Assembly: GCA_030447745.1 (NCBI GenBank)
Contig: JAUJOH010000007.1
Span: 43,330-93,441 of the forward strand
Source of the DNA: Chloroflexota bacterium
Lineage (GTDB): Bacteria; Chloroflexota; Limnocylindria; Limnocylindrales; CSP1-4
Length of the DNA: 50,112 nucleotides
Reading direction: 5' to 3'
Of the stretch, positions 1-8,169 are shown piece by piece (within the stretch, counting starts at the first letter, position 1; each line of letters starts with the position of its first letter). The translations under genes and the position numbers were made by a program. A model generated the notes under the pieces. It saw only the letters and a program-made list of their open reading frames with translations, was not told the origin of the DNA and made no database searches.

Positions 1-13
1 ACGAGCGCCGCCG

Positions 14-2953
14 ATGCCCCTCGAGCAGTACCACCGCAAGCGCGACTTCCGGGCGACGCCGGAGCCGGCGGGGGACGCGGAGGCGCAGGGAACCGGCCGG
101 TTCGTCATCCAGCGGCACCGCGCGACACGCCTCCACTACGACTTCCGGCTCGAGATCGGCGGCGTCCTGGTCAGCTGGGCCGTCCCGAAGGGACCCACCC
201 TCGACCCGAAGGTCCGTCGGGTGGCGGTCCACGTCGAGGACCACCCGATCGAGTACTTCGACTTCGAGGGCGTGATCCCCCGGGGACAGTACGGCGCCGG
301 TGACGTGATCGTCTGGGACTGGGGAACCTTCGAGCCGGAGGCGCCGACGCTCGACCCCGCCAGGGCGATCGAGGACGGCGAGCTCAAGTTCACGCTCCAT
401 GGCGAGAAGCTCCGCGGGCGCTTCACCATCGTTCGCACGAGTCGCCGGCCGGGCAGCGCGCCCGCCGGCGCCTTCGAGGGCGAGGACGGGGAGCAGTGGC
501 TGCTCATCCACAAGACGGACGACGCCGCCGTGACCGGCTGGGACGCCGAGGACCACCCGAGGTCGGTCAAGACCGGGCGCACGAACGACGAGGTGAAGGC
601 CAACCGGGACGCGCTCTGGAGCAGCGGCGCGCCCGCGGCGCAGGCGGAGATCGACCTCGAGGGCGCCGTCGAGGAGCCGATGCCCGAGTACGTCGAGCCG
701 ATGGCCGCCACGCTGTCGAACAAGCCGTTCAGCGACCCGGACTGGCTGTTCGAGATCAAGTGGGACGGCTATCGGGTCGAGGCGGTTGTCCGCGACGGCG
801 AGGTCGCGCTCTGGACGCGGCGCGGCAACCCGGCGGAGACCTACTTCGGGCGGCTGCTGTCGCCGCCGCGCTGGATCGAGGCCCGCGAGGCGATCGTCGA
901 CGGGGAGATCGTGGCCGTGGATCAGCACGGCGTCCCGGACTTCCCGCTGCTCCAGGAGCGGATCAGCGCGTTGCGCGCCGGGCGCGCCGCCGGCGGGCTC
1001 ACGTACCAGGTGTTCGACCTCCTCTACCTCGACGGGCGCTCGCTCCTGCGCGTCCCGCTCGAGGACCGCAAGCGGCTGCTCAAGACCGTGCTCAAGCAGA
1101 GCGCGCGCGTCCGCTTCGCGTCGCACGTCGATTCGGAGGGTCTCGCCTTCCACGAGGCGGCCAGGCGCATGGGAGTCGAGGGCGTCATCGCCAAGCACCG
1201 CCGCTCGCGCTACGAGCCGGGCCGCCGCGTGCCGACGTGGCTCAAGCTCAAGATCCGTGCCGAGCAGGAGCTCGTCGTCGGCGGCTGGACTCCCGGCGAG
1301 GGCAGTGCCAGGGACCTCGGCGCCCTGGCGGTCGGTGTCTACGATGGCGAGCGGCTGCGGTTCTCGGGCAAGGTCGGGACCGGGTTCAATGCCCGGACGC
1401 GCGCGGAGCTTCGCCGGCGGCTCGAGGGCCTCGAGTCCCAGGCGTGCCCGTTCGAGCCGTGTCCGCCACGTCGCGGGGAGCTCCGGATGGCGCGGTGGGT
1501 GCGGCCGGAGCTCGTGATCCGGGCCGAGATCGGGGGCTGGACGCGCGACGGGAACGCGGAGCTCGTGATCCGGGCCGAGATCGGGGGCTGGACGCGCGAC
1601 GGGAACGTGCGTCAGACCTCGTACAAGGGCCTCGAGCTCGACAAGGATCCGCGAGACGTCGTCCGCGAGCGGCCCACGCCGGTCGGCGAGGCGGAGCGGG
1701 CCGCGGACGCGGAGGTTGCCGCGGCCGAAGCGGAGGCTGCCGCCGAGGCGAAGAACGGCCCGCATGAGGCAGCCGTCGCGGGCGCCTCGACGGCCGCCGT
1801 GTCGGGCGCTGGCGGCCGCGATACCTCGTCGGCCAGCGACGGCCCAGGGGCTGCGGCCGCGTCCGGAGCGCGATCGACGAAATCACCGGAACGCGCCTCG
1901 TCGGACGGTTCGCGCGCGACTGCGCGCCGAGCGTCCCCTCCCGCCGCGCCCGACGGCCTCCCGGTCGCCGGCCCCGACGGCCGGCCGTGGGTCGCCACCG
2001 ACGCCGAGCTCCAGGCGCTCGACGGCCTCGGCAAGGAGGGGACGTGGGAGGTCGGCGGGGAGCGTCTCAAGGTCACGAACCTCGACAAGCCGCTGTTCGA
2101 CGGCCGCGAGGGGAGCGGCGAGGCACCGATCACGAAGCGCGAGCTGATCCGCTACTTCGCGGGGATCGGTCCGGCGATGCTGCCGCACCTCGCGGACCGC
2201 CCGCTGAACCTCCATCGCTACCCGAACGGCGCCAGTGCGCCGGGGTTCTGGCAAAAGGACATGCCGTCGAGCGCGCCACCGTGGCTGACGATCTGGCACG
2301 AGACGGGTTTCCGCGAGCGCGAGGACCGCGACGCGAACGACCACGTCATCGCGGACCGCGTGGCGACACTCTGCTTCCTCGCCAACCTCGCCGCCTTCGA
2401 GGTCCACGCCTGGACGTCCACGCGCGACGACCCGTGGCGGCCGACCTTCGCGCTGATCGACATCGATCCGGGCACCAAGACGACCTGGCAGGAGACGCTC
2501 ACGCTTGCGCGTCTGTACCGGACGGCTCTCGAGCACCTCGGCGTCAGGGCCTGGCCGAAGACGACCGGTTCACGCGGGATCCAGGCCTGGATCCCGATCG
2601 TCCGCGGTCGGTACAGCTACGACGACACGTCTGCCTGGGTCGCGAAGCTCTCGCGTGCGGTCGGTGCGATCGTGCCGAACCTCGTGTCGTGGGAGTGGTC
2701 GAAATCGCAGCGCGGCGGGAAGGCACGCCTCGACTACACGCAGAACGCCGCGATCAAGACGCTCGTCGCGCCGTACGCGGTCCGGCCGCGCCCGGGTGCG
2801 CCGGTCAGCATGCCGATCCGGTGGGAGGAGCTGGACGATCCGGAGCTGCGTTCGGATCGCTGGACGATCCGCGACGCGCTGGCCCGGGTGGAGCGGGTTG
2901 GCGACCTGTACGCCGGCATCCAGGAGACGCATCAGGACCTGCCGGCGCTCTGA
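14..2953 (+). CDS. ligD: ATP-dependent DNA ligase LigD (phosphoesterase-ligase-polymerase)
   Basis: Multifunctional end-joining enzyme that trims, fills and seals double-strand breaks, normally with Ku (no Ku gene is in this window). Residues ~25-190 are the 3'-phosphoesterase (RHRATRLHYDFRLE, GVIPRGQYGAG). Residues ~225-530 are the adenylation/OB ligase, with the nucleophilic lysine at K249 in EIKWDGYR. An Ala/Glu/Ser-rich linker (~555-650) leads to the primase-polymerase domain (~675-979; KVTNLDKPLF, LNLHRYPNG, LIDIDPG). The order phosphoesterase-ligase-polymerase is that of Pseudomonas LigD, not the polymerase-first mycobacterial order. The ATG at 14 sits just before the phosphoesterase domain, so the protein looks complete. 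Oddity: an exact 51-bp tandem duplication repeats 17 residues in the OB fold without changing frame. The neighbour downstream is convergent, 7 bp away. Confidence 0.95.
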   Translation: MPLEQYHRKRDFRATPEPAGDAEAQGTGRFVIQRHRATRLHYDFRLEIGGVLVSWAVPKGPTLDPKVRRVAVHVEDHPIEYFDFEGVIPRGQYGAGDVIVWDWGTFEPEAPTLDPARAIEDGELKFTLHGEKLRGRFTIVRTSRRPGSAPAGAFEGEDGEQWLLIHKTDDAAVTGWDAEDHPRSVKTGRTNDEVKANRDALWSSGAPAAQAEIDLEGAVEEPMPEYVEPMAATLSNKPFSDPDWLFEIKWDGYRVEAVVRDGEVALWTRRGNPAETYFGRLLSPPRWIEAREAIVDGEIVAVDQHGVPDFPLLQERISALRAGRAAGGLTYQVFDLLYLDGRSLLRVPLEDRKRLLKTVLKQSARVRFASHVDSEGLAFHEAARRMGVEGVIAKHRRSRYEPGRRVPTWLKLKIRAEQELVVGGWTPGEGSARDLGALAVGVYDGERLRFSGKVGTGFNARTRAELRRRLEGLESQACPFEPCPPRRGELRMARWVRPELVIRAEIGGWTRDGNAELVIRAEIGGWTRDGNVRQTSYKGLELDKDPRDVVRERPTPVGEAERAADAEVAAAEAEAAAEAKNGPHEAAVAGASTAAVSGAGGRDTSSASDGPGAAAASGARSTKSPERASSDGSRATARRASPPAAPDGLPVAGPDGRPWVATDAELQALDGLGKEGTWEVGGERLKVTNLDKPLFDGREGSGEAPITKRELIRYFAGIGPAMLPHLADRPLNLHRYPNGASAPGFWQKDMPSSAPPWLTIWHETGFREREDRDANDHVIADRVATLCFLANLAAFEVHAWTSTRDDPWRPTFALIDIDPGTKTTWQETLTLARLYRTALEHLGVRAWPKTTGSRGIQAWIPIVRGRYSYDDTSAWVAKLSRAVGAIVPNLVSWEWSKSQRGGKARLDYTQNAAIKTLVAPYAVRPRPGAPVSMPIRWEELDDPELRSDRWTIRDALARVERVGDLYAGIQETHQDLPAL
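1506..1607 (+). repeat. Exact 51-bp tandem duplication inside ligD
   Basis: Positions 1506-1556 and 1557-1607 are identical base for base. The unit encodes ELVIRAEIGGWTRDGN plus one residue, twice in a row, in the last conserved part of the ligase OB fold. With one copy removed the text reads WVRPELVIRAEIGGWTRDGN followed by VRQTSYKGL, the usual LigD spacing. Confidence 0.97.
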
Positions 2954-2960
2954 GGGGCGG

Positions 2961-3971
2961 TCAGGCCACCTCGATGGTCCTGACCCACTTCACCCAGTCG
3001 AGCCCGCGACGGTCCGGGACGACGAGCCGGACCGGGGCGCCGTTGCCGACCGGGAGGGGCTCGCCCGCCACCGACGTGGCGAGGAGGCACCGGCCGGTCT
3101 CCGCGCGCGGCAGGACGGCCGACCAACCCGTCGCGGAACGAACGGTCACCGACGACGCGCCGGGATCGATGCCGGCCGCCCTCAGGACCGCATCGAGCGG
3201 GACGCCGTGCCACGGCGTCTCCACCGCCCAGCCCGAGGTGCAGTCGAGGACCGCGACGAGATCCGTCTCTCCCAGCCGCGCCAGCTCCGCGAGGCTGAAC
3301 GTCCGAGCGCGCGCCACGCGGCCGCCCACGTCGAGTCGCCAGGTCGCCGGGTCGACCGGCGGCGGCCCCTCGCCGAAGAACGTGGTCGCGGGCGGCACGG
3401 TCCCGGACGCGAGCCAGCGTGAGCCCGTGAACCGTCGCTCGCCACCACGGAGCCGCTCCAGTCCCAGGGCGACCCCCGATGCGGCAATCCCCGCGACCGC
3501 CAGTCCACCGGCGGCCAGGAACGCCCGCCGCGACACGAGCCGTTCGCGGCCGCGAGCGAACGTCGATCGGCCCGGTCGCAGGAGGCGCCACCGCCGTGGG
3601 AGCAGGTGGATCACGACGAGCGGCACGAGCGCGAGCCCGACCCACGCGTGGAGGGTAAGCACCGTCCACGACCCGATCGACAGCAGCTCGCCGCTGGCGA
3701 CCCACAGCCAGCCGCCGGTGAGCGCTGCGGCGACGGCGCCGGTCACGAGCAGCCCGAGCGCAAGCCGTCGCCACCGACCCGCGGCCACGGCGCGCCCGAG
3801 CGAGGCACGCAGCTTCAGCACCACCGCCGCGCCGAGCGCGCCGGCGAGCAACCCGTGCGCCACGTAGACCCAGCCGGTCTCGGGCGAGCCGGCACGGAGC
3901 GTCAGCAGGCCGGTCGCCGCCATCGCGACGACGAGGACGGCCAGCAGCCGGTCCAGCCCGCCCGAGGTCAC
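2961..3971 (-). CDS. Membrane-anchored molybdopterin-dependent oxidoreductase (sulfite-oxidase/YedY fold)
   Basis: A 336-residue protein. The N-terminal ~130 residues hold four hydrophobic helices (for example WVYVAHGLLAGALGAAVVL and LHAWVGLALVPLVVIHL) resembling a small cytochrome-b-like membrane domain. A twin-arginine-like stretch SRRAFLAAGGLAVAG then precedes a soluble oxidoreductase-molybdopterin domain (~190-336) with the probable Mo-ligand cysteine in LDCTSGWAVETPWHGVPL. It probably reduces or oxidises a small substrate outside the membrane; the substrate is not predictable. The GTG at 3971 was chosen because it overlaps the upstream stop as GTGA, placing the protein in a three-gene operon with the C39-like and DUF72 genes. 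Confidence 0.85.
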   Translation of the reverse strand: MTSGGLDRLLAVLVVAMAATGLLTLRAGSPETGWVYVAHGLLAGALGAAVVLKLRASLGRAVAAGRWRRLALGLLVTGAVAAALTGGWLWVASGELLSIGSWTVLTLHAWVGLALVPLVVIHLLPRRWRLLRPGRSTFARGRERLVSRRAFLAAGGLAVAGIAASGVALGLERLRGGERRFTGSRWLASGTVPPATTFFGEGPPPVDPATWRLDVGGRVARARTFSLAELARLGETDLVAVLDCTSGWAVETPWHGVPLDAVLRAAGIDPGASSVTVRSATGWSAVLPRAETGRCLLATSVAGEPLPVGNGAPVRLVVPDRRGLDWVKWVRTIEVA

Positions 3972-4708
3972 CGGACCGGAAGCCAGGCGCCCGGCACGGC
4001 GGGCCGGTACGTCGCCAGGAAGAAGCCACGAAGCGGCTCGCCGGTCGACTGCTCGAGCTCGAAACAGCCACCGGGCGGCGCCCCGATCCGGAGCTCGACG
4101 TCGTCCCGGTCCGGCCAGTTGGGGTCGTAGATCCTGATGGCGACCGAGCCCGGGCCGACGCAGTAGCCGTACGCCAGCACCTGGTGATTGGTGGTGAGGC
4201 GGCGCGGATCGACCCCCCGGCCGCGGATCAGCCCGAGCTGCGCGAGGCCACCGCCGTCGATCTCGGCGCGGATGCGCGGCCACTCGACGTGGCGGGTCAG
4301 CTCGGCGAGTGGTCGGCGCGCGAGCAGGCGGCTCCACCAGGTCGGCGGGTCGGGATGAAGCGCCGCCAGCACCCAGAATCGGACGGGCAGGCGCAGGTGG
4401 TCGAGGGAGTGGACCTGGCGTCGGACGAGCGACGTGAAGCGGCGGGACCCGTTGGCCGGCGGCTCGCGGTCCGGCGGCGGCGGGACCCGGCGGTCCCACA
4501 GGTCGCGCACGGTGAACGCCATCCCGCCGCACAGGCCGGCGGCCGCGTCGGCGATCCCCACCGCGCGGGGGTCCAGCGGGCCGAGCCGGACGGTTGGGCC
4601 CGGCGGGAACCGGTTGGCGAAATGCAGGCCGTCACGGCTGGGCAGAAAGTCGAGGATGCGCTCGGCGGTCGTCCGGTCGATCCCCGCCGAGCGGGACTCA
4701 GCCGGCAA
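3968..4708 (-). CDS. Uncharacterised protein, candidate C39/papain-like cysteine peptidase
   Basis: I do not recognise a named family for this 246-residue protein. What can be seen is a possible cysteine-peptidase triad in the right order: C60 in AAGLCGGMAFTV, H175 in TTNHQVLAYGY, and D195/N197 in IRIYDPNWPD. The NHQ...(x18)...YDPN pattern is typical of C39-type peptidases and papain-like folds. There is no signal peptide and no transmembrane helix. The start is a TTG that overlaps the end of the DUF72 gene by 11 bp; no ATG or GTG fits better. The stop overlaps the start of the molybdopterin oxidoreductase (GTGA), so the two are translationally coupled. Function is inferred from motifs only. 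Confidence 0.7.
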   Translation of the reverse strand: MPAESRSAGIDRTTAERILDFLPSRDGLHFANRFPPGPTVRLGPLDPRAVGIADAAAGLCGGMAFTVRDLWDRRVPPPPDREPPANGSRRFTSLVRRQVHSLDHLRLPVRFWVLAALHPDPPTWWSRLLARRPLAELTRHVEWPRIRAEIDGGGLAQLGLIRGRGVDPRRLTTNHQVLAYGYCVGPGSVAIRIYDPNWPDRDDVELRIGAPPGGCFELEQSTGEPLRGFFLATYRPAVPGAWLPVR

Positions 4709-5768
4709 GGTCCGCCTCGAGGAGCATCGCCGCCAGCTCGCGTGCGTTCGTCGACCCGTAGTTCGCGTAGCAGTTGTTCATCAGGACGTGCGTGTCCTTC
4801 GCCTGCTTCGACGCCTCGCGGATCCGCGGTACCCAGTCCTCCAGCTCGTCGCGCTCGTACAGGTACCGGAACCGCTCGACCGTCGGGATTCCCTTCGCCT
4901 CCCACGTGTCCGCGCGGCGCCCGTGGAAGCGGACGATCGCCAGTTCGGGCGAGGTCGTCGCCGCAATGGCCGGAACGCTGGACCGGTAGCCCTGCGGGCC
5001 GTCGACCATGACCAGCGGGATGTCGTGGTCCTCGAGGAAGCGGAGCGTCCGCTCGACGTTCTTCTCGTTGAACCAGCTGGCGCTCCGGAACTCCACTGCC
5101 GCGCGGACGCCGCCCAGCCGCTCCTTCGCCTCGAGGATCTGCTCGCGGTTCTGGGATGACGTGAAGAACCAGCGGGGGTACTGGAGCAGCACGGATCCGA
5201 GCTGCCCTGCCTCGGCGAGCGGCTCGACGCCGTCCACGAACCACTCCCAGACGGCCGCCCTCAGCTCGTCGGGCAGGTCTTTGGCGTAGATCCGGGACTT
5301 GTCCTGGAGCTCCGGTGGCAGCGCGGTCCGGAGGTCCTTCGGGAGCCGCCGCGTCTCGGTCGGCTGCCCCGTCATGAGCGCGTGGGCCTTGATGTCGACG
5401 GTGAAGTCCGGCGGCGTCCGCTCGACCCACAGCTCGCTCGTCCGGCGCGACGGCAGGGCGTAGTAGGTCGCGTCGACCTCGACCAGCGGGAAGCGGCTCG
5501 CATAGTAGCTCAGCCGCTCCTCCGCGCTGACGGCGCCGTCCGGATAGAAGACGCCCTGCGCGGTCATGGTCGGGTCCGTCCACGACGCGGTCCCGACGCG
5601 GACGAGGTGGCCGTCCGCGGCGACGATCGGCTCGACGGCGGCCTCGTCGATGCCGGCCAGCCGCTCGGCGGCGGCATCCGGACCCGGATCGTGGATCGCG
5701 TCTGCGGCCCCGTGCCGGCTGGGCCCGAGGAGCTCGTCGCGCGTCAGCGTGCTGGCGGACCGGGGCAT
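4698..5768 (-). CDS. DUF72 domain-containing protein (YecE family)
   Basis: A 356-residue protein of the TIM-barrel-like DUF72/YecE family, whose biochemical role is unsettled. Recognisable family features are VRVGTASWTDP near residue 57, SYYASRFPLVEVDATYYALP, AVEFRSASWF and the late MNNCYANYGSTNA. An N-terminal ~55-residue extension precedes the conserved domain. First gene of the minus-strand operon that continues with the C39-like protein and the molybdopterin oxidoreductase. The ATG at 5768 has no Shine-Dalgarno sequence but lies 6 nt after a TACCCT -10-like box, consistent with a leaderless mRNA. Confidence 0.93.
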   Translation of the reverse strand: MPRSASTLTRDELLGPSRHGAADAIHDPGPDAAAERLAGIDEAAVEPIVAADGHLVRVGTASWTDPTMTAQGVFYPDGAVSAEERLSYYASRFPLVEVDATYYALPSRRTSELWVERTPPDFTVDIKAHALMTGQPTETRRLPKDLRTALPPELQDKSRIYAKDLPDELRAAVWEWFVDGVEPLAEAGQLGSVLLQYPRWFFTSSQNREQILEAKERLGGVRAAVEFRSASWFNEKNVERTLRFLEDHDIPLVMVDGPQGYRSSVPAIAATTSPELAIVRFHGRRADTWEAKGIPTVERFRYLYERDELEDWVPRIREASKQAKDTHVLMNNCYANYGSTNARELAAMLLEADLAG

Positions 5769-5774
5769 GGCGTC

Positions 5775-5780
5775 AGGGTA
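5775..5780 (-). promoter_or_regulatory. -10-like TACCCT, leaderless start of the DUF72 gene
   Basis: On the minus strand TACCCT ends 6 nt before the ATG at 5768, with no purine-rich ribosome site between them. Same geometry as about ten other genes in the window. Confidence 0.55.
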
Positions 5781-5835
5781 CGCCGGACCGGCGACAGCGC
5801 GTGTCAGCTTCGGTTGTCAGGCGCGACCACCTCGC

Positions 5836-6740
5836 TCATCCGCCGGTCCGACCGGCCACTCCCTCGAGCGCGGGCCGGACCTCTCGCGCGACGCGCTCGA
5901 CCGTCTCGGCGTCGAAGGGCGCCGGCAGATCGATGTAGATGTGGCGGCGGTGAACTTGGGCCCCTCCCAGCCGCCGTTCAGCCGCCCGATCTCCGCCGCC
6001 ACCCGGCGGGCTTCGGCCTCGCTGTCGCGGACGACCACCGCGCCGCCCTGGAGCGTCCGCTCGATCTCGGACTCGTCGCGACCGACCTCGTCGCACCAGC
6101 GCCGGAGCACCTCGTCCTTGTGACGGACCTGGTCCGGCGATCCGCCCACGTTCCAGGCATCGGCGTACCGGGCCACCGTCTGGAGCGTCTTCTTCTCGCC
6201 CGCTCCGCCGATCAGGATCGGCAGGCGCTCCTGGAGGGGTGGCGGGTCATTGCGGACGTCGCGCGTGTCGTAGTGCTCCCCGCGGGCGCTGACCGGGCGC
6301 CCGTCGAGCATCGCCCGCATGACCTCGACCGCCTCGTCGAGACGGTCCAGCCGCTCGCCGAAGCCAGAGCCGAAGTCGATCCCGAACGCGTTGTGCTCGG
6401 TCTCGAACCACGCGCCGCCGATGCCCAGCACCGCTCGCCCGCCCGACAGGTGGTCGAGCGTCGTCGCCATCTTCACCGTCAGCGCCGGGTTGCGGAACGT
6501 GTTCGCTCCGACCATCAGCCCGAGCGTCGCCCGGTCGGTCGCGGCGGCCATACCGGCCAGCGTGAGGTAGCCCTCGAAGATCGGCCCTTCCGGGGAGCCG
6601 ACGATCGGGTACAGGTGGTCCCACGTCCAGATCGAGTCATACCCGAGCTGGTCGGCCCGCGCGGCCGCATCGATCATCGGCTGCCAGGGGGTGTACTGCG
6701 GCCAGATCAGGACACCGAGCTTGAAGGGGCGATCGGACAT
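5836..6740 (-). pseudogene. LLM-class F420-dependent oxidoreductase, frame broken near the C-terminus
   Basis: Luciferase-like flavin/F420 oxidoreductase. MSDRPFKLGVLIWPQYTPWQ opens a normal TIM-barrel protein (ADQLGYDSIWTWDH, GGRAVLGIGGAWFETEH, ILIGGAGEKKTLQTVARYAD). The ATG at 6740 follows a good GGAGG five bases upstream. After GGWEGPKF the frame changes: the uninterrupted ORF runs to 5817 with unrelated Arg/Ser-rich residues, whereas the family C-terminus HIYIDLPAPFDAETVERVA continues in another frame to a stop at 5836. The segment normally found between these parts (a GTPEEVAERL-type stretch) is missing, so the lesion looks like an out-of-frame deletion around 5945-5960 rather than one base. 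It could be a real pseudogene or an assembly error. Divergent to the phosphodiesterase gene. Confidence 0.85.
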
Positions 6741-6877
6741 GGAAGCCTCCGGGGCGGTCTCTTCGGGGTGCACGTGATCGTCGTCCGATCGGGATTGCAA
6801 CCGCTGCCCTTCCCCGCGGCGCGACCTTCCATCTGCCCGCGCTGGCGACGGGACCGCGTGGCCGGCGGGCGACTCCC

Positions 6878-6883
6878 TACGAT
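6878..6883 (+). promoter_or_regulatory. -10-like TACGAT before the phosphodiesterase gene
   Basis: TACGAT ends 7 nt before the ATG at 6891. This argues for 6891 rather than the ATG at 6882, which overlaps the box itself. Confidence 0.5.
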
Positions 6884-6890
6884 GACGAGC

Positions 6891-8114
6891 ATGACTGCCT
6901 CGAGCGACGGCGCGGCGTCGGGCGACGGCCGATGCTGGGCGCCGCACGGCCCGCTGCTCCCGCAGTACGGGCACGGCTCCCTCGCCGAGGTCGTGCCGTC
7001 GTTGCTCGCCGCGCTCCGCGGCCGCTCCGAGAACCCGCTCGGGGTGCCGCCCGTCCGCGCGGTCGCCCTGCTCGTGGTCGACGGGCTGGGCTGGGAGCTC
7101 CTCCGCTCGCACCAGGACGACGCACCGTTCCTCGCCCGTCACCTGGCAGGCAGCCGGACCATCACGTCCGGCTACCCGTCGTCGACGGCCACGAGCCTGG
7201 CCATGCTGTCGACCGGCCGGCCGCCGATCGCCCACGGGCTGATGGGCTACACGATGGCGGCCCCGGGCCTGGGGCAGGCGATGAACAACCTGGCGTGGAC
7301 GACGCATGGCTCGGGCTCGCGCGACCTGCGCGCGGAGCTCCCACCGGAGTCAGTCCAACCGCTGCCGACGTTGTTTGCGCGGGCCGCGGACGCCGGCATC
7401 CGGATGACTGCGGTGGGGCCCGCGGCGTACGTGGGCTCCGGCCTGACGCGGGCGATCCTGCGTGGCGGGCCATACGTTCCCGTCCAGTCGCTCGAGGATC
7501 CTGTCGCGATCGCGGCCGTGCGCGCGGGGCTTCGCGACCAGGGCGGCCTGGCTGTGGTCTACACGTACGACCCCCTGCTCGACGGCGCGGGCCACCGCCA
7601 CGGTCCAGGCTCCGCACCGTGGCGAGCGGCCCTCCGCCGGATCGACGCCATCGCGGCGACGCTCGCAGGCGTCGTCCCGGACGACGGGCTCCTCGCGGTC
7701 ACGGCCGATCACGGGATGGTCGACCTCTCGCGGCCCACCGCGGACCGGATCGAGATCTCCGAGCGCCCGGATCTGGCGGCCGGGGTCCGGTTCCTCGCGG
7801 GCGAGGCACGCGCACGCCACGTCCACACCGAACCGCGCCGGGCCGCCGCCGTGCTGGCCCGGTGGCGAGCGGCGCTGGGGGACGTCGCGTGGGTCGTGTC
7901 CAGGGACGAGGCGATCGAGGGCGGCTGGTTCGGACCCCGGGCGGAGCTGCGGGCGCAGGTCCGCGAGCGGATCGGCGACGTGGTCTGCGCCGCGCTCGGG
8001 CCGATCGGCGTCTTTCAGCGGCTCGTCGACCCCGGCGAGGCGTCACTGGTGGGGCACCACGGCTCCCTGACGGCGGCGGAGCTCCTCGTGCCCTGGATCC
8101 TCGTACCGGCTTGA
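6891..8114 (+). CDS. Alkaline-phosphatase-superfamily phosphodiesterase/nucleotide pyrophosphatase
   Basis: A 407-residue cytosolic protein of the type I phosphodiesterase branch. Metal-binding and nucleophile motifs are in order: ALLVVDGLGWELL near residue 55, SGYPSSTATSLAMLSTGRPP near 95 (the Ser/Thr nucleophile lies here), TYDPLLDGAGHRHGP near 225 and AVTADHGMVD near 265. Such enzymes cleave nucleotide or phospholipid head-group phosphodiesters; the substrate cannot be told. No signal peptide. The start is chosen from the -10 spacing. It converges on the caspase-like gene with 38 bp between stops. Confidence 0.88.
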   Translation: MTASSDGAASGDGRCWAPHGPLLPQYGHGSLAEVVPSLLAALRGRSENPLGVPPVRAVALLVVDGLGWELLRSHQDDAPFLARHLAGSRTITSGYPSSTATSLAMLSTGRPPIAHGLMGYTMAAPGLGQAMNNLAWTTHGSGSRDLRAELPPESVQPLPTLFARAADAGIRMTAVGPAAYVGSGLTRAILRGGPYVPVQSLEDPVAIAAVRAGLRDQGGLAVVYTYDPLLDGAGHRHGPGSAPWRAALRRIDAIAATLAGVVPDDGLLAVTADHGMVDLSRPTADRIEISERPDLAAGVRFLAGEARARHVHTEPRRAAAVLARWRAALGDVAWVVSRDEAIEGGWFGPRAELRAQVRERIGDVVCAALGPIGVFQRLVDPGEASLVGHHGSLTAAELLVPWILVPA

Positions 8115-8149
8115 GCCGCGTCGACGGCGGGCCGGGCGGCCCCGGCGCA

Positions 8150-8169
8150 GCGTCACTCGACCGTGACGC
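8150..8169. terminator. Inverted repeat at the convergent gene ends
   Basis: GCGTCAC and GTGACGC flank a 6-nt loop exactly at the stop of the minus-strand gene. No T-tract follows on either strand, so the terminator role is only possible. The arms also read as the last codons of the gene. Confidence 0.3.
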
